From Acidobacteriota bacterium (GTDB lineage Bacteria; Acidobacteriota; Holophagae; Holophagales; Holophagaceae), in the NCBI GenBank assembly GCA_021778785.1, contig JAJYBX010000012.1, forward strand, positions 1 to 14,687: a stretch of DNA of 14,687 nucleotides, given 5' to 3'. Within the stretch, counting starts at the first letter, position 1. Every line of letters starts with the position of its first letter. Position numbers and translations under genes: made by a program. Below, piece after piece: positions 1-4,393 of this stretch. Below the pieces are notes generated by a model. It had not been told where the DNA came from, searched no databases, and was given only the letters and a program-made list of their open reading frames with translations.

Positions 1-296
1 GGCTGGAGTCCGTCACCTTCACCGGGGCCGATCTCGCCTCGCCCACCCGCGCCGTGGCCGTGGTGGCGGGGGGCGCGGTGGCCCTGGAGCTGGCGGGCCT
101 CAAGGATCCCGCCGCCGAGAAGGCCAAGCTGGAGAAGGAGCTGGCCAAGCTGGAGAAGGAGCTGGAGCCGCTCCGCGCCCGCCTCGCCGACGACAGCTTC
201 GTCACCAAGGCCCCCGAGGCCGCCGTGGCCAAACTGCGCGGCCAGGCCGAGGAGCGGGAGCAGCGGCTGGCCCAGGTGAAGGCGCTGCTGGGGTGA
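1..296 (+). CDS. valS: Valyl-tRNA synthetase, C-terminal end (partial)
   Basis: This is the last 97 codons of a gene that enters from the left edge; the reading frame begins at base 3 and stops with TGA at 294-296. ValS charges tRNA-Val in the cytoplasm. The visible part is the C-terminal arm. A short strand segment with VALELAGLKD is followed by a Lys/Glu/Leu heptad-rich coiled coil (KLEKELAKLEKELEPLRARL). Then comes the typical DDSFVTKAPEAAVAKLR segment, and a second helix ends in KALLG. This helix-turn-helix hairpin, with the F-x-x-K-A-P motif at its tip, is characteristic of the ValS C-terminal tRNA-binding arm. The catalytic core lies outside the window. An internal ATG at 54 is not a real start. 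The gene is convergent with the cytochrome gene and ends six bases before a strong hairpin. Confidence 0.93.
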   Translation, partial: LESVTFTGADLASPTRAVAVVAGGAVALELAGLKDPAAEKAKLEKELAKLEKELEPLRARLADDSFVTKAPEAAVAKLRGQAEEREQRLAQVKALLG

Positions 297-301
297 AACG
301 A

Positions 302-329
302 GCAGCGCCCTCCCGAGGGAGGGCGCTGC
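302..329. terminator. Two-way intrinsic terminator hairpin between valS and the cytochrome gene
   Basis: GCAGCGCCCTCCC (302-314) is perfectly complementary to GGGAGGGCGCTGC (317-329), giving a 13-bp GC-rich stem with a minimal loop. It sits between two convergent stop codons (296 on plus, 345 on minus). Downstream on the minus strand there is a short T-containing run (CTCGTTTC); the plus strand has no good U tract. A shared bidirectional terminator is the simplest reading. Confidence 0.8.
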
Positions 330-344
330 CGTGCTTCGGGAGGC

Positions 345-1730
345 TCAGTCGCCGCCGCTGGATCCGCCGCGGGCCTTCCACTGGAACTGGTGGGGCCACT
401 TGGCCTGCTGGGTGACGTCCTGGAATCCCGTGTGGCAGACGTTGCAGGCGGAAGGCTGGTTGTCACCCGCCGCGGTGTGCTTGTGGGCGAACTCGCTGAA
501 GCCTTCGCCCTTGTTGGAGCTGTGGCAGGCGGCGCAGCTGGCGATGGCCTTGGCCTTGCCCTGGTACTGGATGGCCTGGGCGTTGTCCGAGGCCTGCCGG
601 GTGGGCACCATCGCGTGCGGGCTGCCGTGGCAGGCGGAGCAGTAGAGGTTGCCGTGGCCCCGCGCGTTCCGGTAGAGCGCGGTGCCCGTGTCCACGCCAG
701 CCACGCCGGTGTGGCAGGTCACGCATTTCGGTTCGTTGGCCCAGGGCACGCGGCTGCCGTTCTTGATGGTGTTGGCCACGTTGGCCATGTCGCCGTGGCA
801 GGCCGTGCAGTTCCCGTCCGCCGCGGTGTGGGCCAGGCTCCGGCTGCACTGGGTGGTGGGGCCGGGATGGCAGTCGTAGCAGGAGGCGCCGCGGGTGGCG
901 TGGAAGCCATGCACGGCCTGGGAGAGGTACATCCCCGAGGAGCCGGGTCCGGTGGCGCCCAGGGCCGGGCTGCCATGGCAGCTGGCGCAGAGCACGGGCT
1001 TGTTGGCGAAGAGCTGGGTGCCGTGGGCCGCGTCGTGCTTCTTCAGCACGTCGTTCAGCGCGTCCTTGCCGTGGCACTTGGAGCAGTTGATCTCGTCGGA
1101 GGTGGGCACCGTGGTCGTGGTCTTCGCCACCACCTTGCCGCTGGCGTCCTTCACCGTGATCTCGCCCACCTGGTAGGGGTTCCACACGCCCTGGTCATTG
1201 ATGGGCGTGAGGGGGATGCCCGACGCCAGGAAGTGGTCGCCCTTGGCCAGCATGGTGCCCGCCAGGCCGTTGTTCACGGAGGGGTCATCCAGGTTCAGGC
1301 CCTTGTCCAGGGGCAGGGTCACGCCGAACAGCTGCTGCATGTTCGTCCAGAACTGGCCGAAGGTCCCCTTGGTGGATGACTTCGTGTTGTTGAGGATCCG
1401 GTAGCTCACCGTGAGGCCCGAGGTGACGGGCTGGGGCGGGTTGCCGCGCTTCACCACCTGGGCCACCACCGTGTTGTAGGGCGGGAGGATGACGGCGGCG
1501 TCGTAGCTGGGATTCAGGCAGTGCATGCCCAGGTCGTTCCAGGCCAGCACCACGTATTTGGAGGAGCTGGTGCCATTGGGAAGGCCCTTCTGCTCCGAGG
1601 CCGCCGGCACAGACGAGGCGGTGGAGGTCGCCGGGGTGTCGGACTTCGAGCCGCTGCAGGCGGCGATCAGGCCCGCGAGCGCCAGGGCCGCGGCTGTGCC
1701 GGCGAGGGTCTTGAACGGGATCCGTGTCAT
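345..1730 (-). CDS. Octaheme c-type cytochrome lipoprotein
   Basis: This encodes a 461-residue exported electron-transfer protein. The start at 1730 is chosen because GGAGG lies four bases upstream and a lipoprotein signal peptide follows at once: basic MTRIPFK, a hydrophobic Ala/Leu stretch, then IAAC with the lipid-acceptor Cys at residue 25. A longer frame to 1844 would place 38 non-signal residues in front. Eight CxxCH haem-binding motifs are visible: CSKCH (216), CASCH (248), CYDCH (284), CTACH (308), CVTCH (336), CSACH (364), CAACH (399) and CNVCH (429). Residues 58-210 are a haem-free N-terminal domain beginning VVLAWNDLGMHC, a segment I associate with multihaem cytochromes of metal-reducing and acidobacterial genomes. 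The haem motifs are all in the C-terminal half. The likely role is periplasmic or outer-membrane-anchored electron transfer, possibly extracellular respiration; the redox partner is unknown. No other haem protein gene is adjacent. Confidence 0.9.
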   Translation of the reverse strand: MTRIPFKTLAGTAAALALAGLIAACSGSKSDTPATSTASSVPAASEQKGLPNGTSSSKYVVLAWNDLGMHCLNPSYDAAVILPPYNTVVAQVVKRGNPPQPVTSGLTVSYRILNNTKSSTKGTFGQFWTNMQQLFGVTLPLDKGLNLDDPSVNNGLAGTMLAKGDHFLASGIPLTPINDQGVWNPYQVGEITVKDASGKVVAKTTTTVPTSDEINCSKCHGKDALNDVLKKHDAAHGTQLFANKPVLCASCHGSPALGATGPGSSGMYLSQAVHGFHATRGASCYDCHPGPTTQCSRSLAHTAADGNCTACHGDMANVANTIKNGSRVPWANEPKCVTCHTGVAGVDTGTALYRNARGHGNLYCSACHGSPHAMVPTRQASDNAQAIQYQGKAKAIASCAACHSSNKGEGFSEFAHKHTAAGDNQPSACNVCHTGFQDVTQQAKWPHQFQWKARGGSSGGD

Positions 1731-1822
1731 GGGGCCTCCGGGAGGGTGGGACGGGGCGGGAGGGAACGCCGCGACGAAACAACGGACGTCCAGGTGATCG
1801 AAGGTGCGCCCAGTGTCACGGA

Positions 1823-1851
1823 TTCGCAATATGATTGAAGTCACATATTAT
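1823..1851 (+). promoter_or_regulatory. Candidate sigma-70 promoter for the 1992 gene cluster
   Basis: TTCGCA (1823-1828) and TATTAT (1846-1851) are separated by 17 bases in the only AT-rich stretch of the window. They match the -35 box 4/6 and the -10 box 5/6. Transcription would begin near 1858 and give a leader of about 134 nt that is GC-rich and rich in small hairpins, for example GGCTC/GAGCC at 1914-1926 and the palindrome CCTCCGGAGG at 1925-1934. The same AT-rich region must also hold the minus-strand promoter of the cytochrome gene, for which I see -10-like hexamers (GATAAT, TATGAT) but no convincing -35. Confidence 0.4.
1830..1845. promoter_or_regulatory. CRP/FNR-family-like operator palindrome
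   Basis: On the minus strand the sequence reads TGTGA-CTTCAA-TCATA, one base off the CRP-type consensus TGTGA-N6-TCACA. It is extended by AATATG/CATATT arms. It lies about 100 bp upstream of the octaheme cytochrome start, a kind of gene often controlled by CRP/FNR-family regulators. It also overlaps the spacer of the plus-strand candidate promoter, where a bound regulator would be expected to repress. The match is by eye only and no regulator gene is present in the window. Confidence 0.4.
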
Positions 1852-1991
1852 CATATAGTTACAACTAACTGCCCCTTCCTAGGCCCTTGGGTCTAGCCTG
1901 CGGACGGCCCCGGGGCTCCCTGAGCCTCCGGAGGGATCCGCCCCGCGCCTGGACAGCGTCCGGTTCCAGGGACGGGTGCTAGGCTGGTGGG

Positions 1992-2417
1992 ATGAGCAAG
2001 ATCTACTACGCCGGCCAGGATGTGGACGCGCCCTGCGGGCGCTGTGGTGGGGAGACCCGGCACCAGATCCTGACGGTCACCAATGGCGTGCCCGAGCAGT
2101 TGATCTGCGCCAACTGCCGCTCCGTCCACAAGTTCCGTGCCGCCAAGCCGGCCCCCGAACCCCGCACCCCCCGCATTCCCGCCACGGCCAAGGCCGGCGG
2201 GGCCCCGCGCTCCGGCAGCTCCACCTCCCTCTACCAGCAGCTGCTGGCCCAGGAACAGGGCGGCGGCCAGTCCCGGCCCTACGCCGTGTCCGAGCGCTGG
2301 GAGGAGGGGGCCTGGATGGACCACCCCTCCTTCGGCCTGGGCCGCGTCCAGCGCCGGCTGGGCCGGAAGGTGGACGTGCTGTTCAGGGACGGGCTCAAGA
2401 CCCTGGTCAGCGCATGA
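1992..2417 (+). CDS. Zinc-ribbon protein with a C-terminal Tudor/SH3-like segment, function unknown
   Basis: This is a 141-residue protein I cannot assign to a named family. Residues 15-42 carry CGRC and CANC pairs (Cys15, 18, 39, 42) spaced as in a small zinc ribbon. Residues 52-95 are a Pro/Ala/Gly-rich linker. The C-terminus (about 110-140) reads HPSFGLGRVQRRLGRKVDVLFRDGLKTLV. It resembles the small beta-barrel that ends UvrD-type helicases and CarD-like proteins, with pattern HPxFGxGxV followed by VxVxFxDG. A nucleic-acid or RNA polymerase contact role is therefore possible but is inference. Its TGA overlaps the ATG of the exonuclease gene (ATGA), so the two are translationally coupled. 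The Shine-Dalgarno sequence is weak (GGTGGG directly before the ATG). It is cytoplasmic, with no signal or membrane segment. Confidence 0.8.
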   Translation: MSKIYYAGQDVDAPCGRCGGETRHQILTVTNGVPEQLICANCRSVHKFRAAKPAPEPRTPRIPATAKAGGAPRSGSSTSLYQQLLAQEQGGGQSRPYAVSERWEEGAWMDHPSFGLGRVQRRLGRKVDVLFRDGLKTLVSA

Positions 2418-3052
2418 CCGACGGCCCCCTGCTGGAGCCCGCCTCGCCCCGATTGCGGGAGTTGCGGTTCGCGGTGCTGGATCTGGAGACCACGGGCGGC
2501 ACCCCCCGCGCCCGCTGGAGCAAGGACGGCCGCTTCCATCCCCCCTCCGAGATCACCGAGGTGGGCCTGGTGCGCCTGGCGGGCCCCGTGACGGAGGACC
2601 GCTGGTCCAGCCTGGCGGCCATCGAGGGCTTCCTCCCCGAGGAGATCCAGCGCCTCACGGGCATCAGCCTGCCCATGCTGGCCGGCGCGCCCTCCTGGGA
2701 GAAGGTGGCGCTGCAGCTGGCCCCGAAGCTGGAGGGCCGGGTGTGGGTGGCCCACCACGCCCCCTTCGACGGCAGCTTCCTCAAGGCCTGGCTGCCCGAG
2801 GGCCTCTGGCGCCGCCACCGGCTCATCTGCACCCGCCTCCTGGCCAAGCGCCTCATCCCCGAGCTGCCCCGCCGCAGCCTCGCCGAGCTCTGCGAATTCC
2901 TCGGCATCGTGAACACCCGCGCTCATCGCGCCCTGCAGGATGCCGAAGCCACCGCCGAGGCCCTCCAGCACCTCCTCCAGCGCGCGGAGGACCAGGGCCT
3001 GGACGGCGAGGCCTTCCTGGCCGCCGGCGAGGTGCCCTGGACCAAAGTGTGA
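2414..3052 (+). CDS. DEDDh-family 3'-5' exonuclease (DnaQ/epsilon-like)
   Basis: This 212-residue exonuclease-domain protein would remove nucleotides from 3' ends using two metal ions. All DEDDh residues are visible: Asp23 and Glu25 in VLDLETTGG (Exo I), Asp119 in AHHAPFDGSFL (Exo II), and His171 with Asp176 in HRALQDAEAT (Exo III). The length fits a stand-alone epsilon-like exonuclease rather than a PolC or DinG fusion. The stretch between ETTGG and the ITEVG strand (residues 30-47, rich in Arg/Lys) is longer than in typical DnaQ proteins. The start is the ATG overlapping the previous gene's stop; an in-frame opening further upstream only shadows that gene. Whether it proofreads for the replicative polymerase or acts in repair or RNA processing cannot be told from sequence, so I give no symbol. 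Confidence 0.9.
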   Translation: MTDGPLLEPASPRLRELRFAVLDLETTGGTPRARWSKDGRFHPPSEITEVGLVRLAGPVTEDRWSSLAAIEGFLPEEIQRLTGISLPMLAGAPSWEKVALQLAPKLEGRVWVAHHAPFDGSFLKAWLPEGLWRRHRLICTRLLAKRLIPELPRRSLAELCEFLGIVNTRAHRALQDAEATAEALQHLLQRAEDQGLDGEAFLAAGEVPWTKV

Positions 3053-3057
3053 GCCGG

Positions 3058-3098
3058 GGCAGTGGGCAGTAGGCTGAGGACTGAAGACTGAGGATTGA
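3058..3098 (+). repeat. Degenerate heptamer tandem repeat in front of the 3105 gene
   Basis: Nearly six consecutive 7-base units fill the gap between the exonuclease stop and the next start: GGCAGTG, GGCAGTA, GGCTGAG, GACTGAA, GACTGAG, GATTGA. The units drift from GGCAGTG to GACTGA along the array. The last copies contain GAGGA (3090-3094), ten bases before the ATG at 3105. This is the only Shine-Dalgarno-like sequence there, so the repeat appears to supply the ribosome-binding site. Confidence 0.85.
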
Positions 3099-3104
3099 CC
3101 CCCC

Positions 3105-3674
3105 ATGGATCTCGCCCGCTTCCTCGAACTCGTGCACACCCAGGGGTGGCAGGGCTGGGCCCTGTGGCTGGTGCTGGTGGCCCAGGCCCTGCTCTGGGTG
3201 GGGCTGGTGCGCCTGCACCTGGCCCTGCGCCGGGAGGAGGCGCCCTGGGAGGAGTGCGTGGGGAAGATCCGCAGCGCCTTCCTCCGCAAGCTGAACGGCG
3301 AGGAGGAGCTCCAGGAGCTCAAGGTCCACCGCTACGCGCCCCTGGTGGACCAGCTGCTGGCCCTGCACTTCGCGGAGGAGAAGAGCGACCGCTTCGACCG
3401 CTGGCTGCTGCTCCGCTGGAAGGCCAAGGAGGGCCTGCGCCCCTACTGGATCCGCTGGGGGCACCTCATCATCGGCTTCGGCGTGGTGGTCTGGTTCCTG
3501 CAGGGCCTGCGCCTGGACATCGGCACGGAGGTGCTGAAGAAGACCCCCGCCGATCCCCGCCTGCTCTGGGTCTGGCTGGGCTACGCCATGGTCCTGGCCT
3601 GGAAGCAGGTGCGGCTCCACGGCAACCTCGAGCGCGTCCAGCGCAGCCTGCTGCTACCCAGAAGAGACGAGTGA
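3105..3674 (+). CDS. Unrecognised membrane protein with three predicted TM segments
   Basis: This is a 189-residue protein with no family I recognise. Hydrophobic segments at about 18-38 (WALWLVLVAQALLWVGLV), 118-136 (WGHLIIGFGVVVWFLQGL) and 153-167 (LLWVWLGYAMVLAWK) are likely transmembrane helices. The region between the first two (40-115) is highly charged, Glu/Lys/Arg-rich and probably helical and cytoplasmic. The overall plan, one helix, a large charged cytoplasmic domain, then two helices, loosely recalls the MotA/TolQ/ExbB fold. I see no diagnostic residues, so this is only a suggestion. Translation seems to depend on a GAGGA inside the upstream heptamer repeat. It follows the exonuclease by 52 nt and may share its transcript. 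A long hairpin element starts 28 nt after its stop. Confidence 0.8.
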   Translation: MDLARFLELVHTQGWQGWALWLVLVAQALLWVGLVRLHLALRREEAPWEECVGKIRSAFLRKLNGEEELQELKVHRYAPLVDQLLALHFAEEKSDRFDRWLLLRWKAKEGLRPYWIRWGHLIIGFGVVVWFLQGLRLDIGTEVLKKTPADPRLLWVWLGYAMVLAWKQVRLHGNLERVQRSLLLPRRDE

Positions 3675-3701
3675 CATCGAGCCATCCATGCAAAAAGGAA
3701 T

Positions 3702-3782
3702 CACCGCCAAGACGCCAAGAGCGCCAAGAACTGCAAAGGAATTGCTTTCGTTTTTCCTTGGCGTCTTGGCGCCTTGGCGGTG
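3702..3782. repeat. Inverted repeat element built of CGCCAAG units
   Basis: The left arm (3702-3728) contains three copies of CGCCAAG spaced by one or two bases. The right arm (3757-3782) contains three copies of the reverse complement CTTGGCG. The arms pair over about 26 bp with one mismatch and one single-base bulge. The 28-nt loop has its own short inverted repeat (GCAA...TTGC at 3733-3745) and a T5 run. It lies wholly between the 3105 gene and yraN. It could fold as a long RNA hairpin protecting or ending the upstream mRNA; the following TTCATTTGTCTTC is only a weak U tract. Confidence 0.88.
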
Positions 3783-3811
3783 TTCATTTGTCTTCTCGAT
3801 GGGAAAACCCC

Positions 3812-4192
3812 ATGGCCCAGTCTAGGCGGGGTGAGGCGGCCCGCCGCCTGGGGGTCCGCACGGAGCGGCTGACCCTCTGGCTGCTCTGGCTCCGGGGCTG
3901 GGACCTGGTGGCCTGGCGCCAGAAGCTGGGCCGCTGGGAGCTGGATCTGCTGGTGAGCCGGGGGCCGGAGCTGCGCCTGGTGGAGGTCAAGGCCCGCCGC
4001 CCGGGGGCCTGGACCGGCGCCGACACCGCCCTGGCCCCCGACCAGCGCCTCCGGCTCCAGCGGGCCCTCCGGACCTGGCTGGACCGGGTCCCCTGGCCGG
4101 GCACCGTCACCTTCCAGCGGGTGAGCTGGGCCGGCTGGCGGAGCCGGTTCCATCCGCCGGAACGCTGGGATTCGCTGAAGATCCCGAGGTAG
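3812..4192 (+). CDS. yraN: YraN/UPF0102-family protein with a nuclease-like fold
   Basis: This is a 126-residue cytoplasmic protein, the usual size for the family. The conserved core is present: GRWELDLL (40-47, matching G-x-x-E-[IL]-D-L) followed by RLVEVKARRPG (56-65). Together these form the E-D-ExK arrangement of a PD-(D/E)xK-like fold (Glu43, Asp45, Glu58, Lys60). The N-terminal G-x-x-A...L...G segment (7-30) and the C-terminal helices (LAPDQRLRLQRALRTWL) also fit. The Gly normally seen directly before the Glu is Trp here. Family function is poorly defined; Holliday-junction-type nuclease activity has been suggested from the fold. The start is the ATG at 3812 with only a weak upstream purine run. 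The gene sits alone between two palindromic repeat elements (3702-3782 and 4219-4326). Confidence 0.85.
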   Translation: MAQSRRGEAARRLGVRTERLTLWLLWLRGWDLVAWRQKLGRWELDLLVSRGPELRLVEVKARRPGAWTGADTALAPDQRLRLQRALRTWLDRVPWPGTVTFQRVSWAGWRSRFHPPERWDSLKIPR

Positions 4193-4218
4193 GAGCGCCT
4201 TCCGGTCATCAAGGACCG

Positions 4219-4326
4219 CCACGAAGGACACGAAGACGCCCTTCGGGCGCCGACAAGGCCACGAAGGCAAGCCAGGCAGGTCGACCTGCCTTCGTGGCCT
4301 GGAACGTTCCTTCGTGCCCTTCGTGG
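4219..4326. repeat. Nested multi-stem palindromic element built of CACGAAGG units
   Basis: This fills the gap between yraN and flhA. Outer arms 4219-4235 and 4310-4326 pair over 17 bp with a single A-C mismatch. Inside are a small hairpin (CGCCC-TTC-GGGCG, 4237-4249) and a perfect 14-bp stem (4256-4269 with 4287-4300). The loop of that stem begins an 18-bp perfect palindrome, AGGCAGGTCGACCTGCCT (4274-4291), which would compete with it. A 10-bp palindrome GGAACGTTCC (4301-4310) joins the inner stem to the outer arm. Six copies of the 8-9-base unit (C)CACGAAG(G) occur, three in each orientation. The architecture matches the 3702-3782 element although the unit differs. Confidence 0.88.
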
Positions 4327-4356
4327 AGATCCTTTCCCCGCCCCACGGCCGGTCCC

Positions 4357-4371
4357 TGGCACGTCCCTCGC
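4357..4371 (+). promoter_or_regulatory. Candidate sigma-54 (-24/-12) promoter of the flagellar operon
   Basis: TGGCACG (4357-4363) is a perfect -24 element. It is followed four bases later by TCGC (4368-4371), one mismatch from the -12 element TTGC. The invariant GG (4358-4359) and GC (4370-4371) are 12 bases apart, as RpoN requires. Transcription would start near 4383, leaving an 11-nt leader before the flhA ATG at 4394. Flagellar operons of many bacteria are sigma-54-driven. No RpoN gene or enhancer-binding protein is in the window, and no enhancer site was recognised upstream. Confidence 0.5.
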
Positions 4372-4393
4372 CCCGCACCCACCGGGTGTCGGT

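Noticed and set aside
390..1379. Plus-strand open frame inside the cytochrome gene
   Set aside because: The minus strand holds a signal peptide and eight CxxCH motifs, so the plus frame is its shadow (Val/Gly/Ala/His-rich).
1731..1844. Earlier start for the cytochrome at 1844
   Set aside because: It would add 38 residues before the signal peptide, begins inside the CRP-like palindrome and has no good SD, whereas 1730 has GGAGG and begins directly with a lipoprotein signal.
3058..3098. CRISPR-like array
   Set aside because: The units are 7 bases with no spacers and no cas genes nearby; the same applies to 6502-6536.
3702..4326. yraN as the cargo of an insertion sequence with terminal inverted repeats
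   Set aside because: Each flanking element is itself a complete palindrome with a different unit, there is no transposase, no target duplication was found, and yraN is a widespread housekeeping-type gene.
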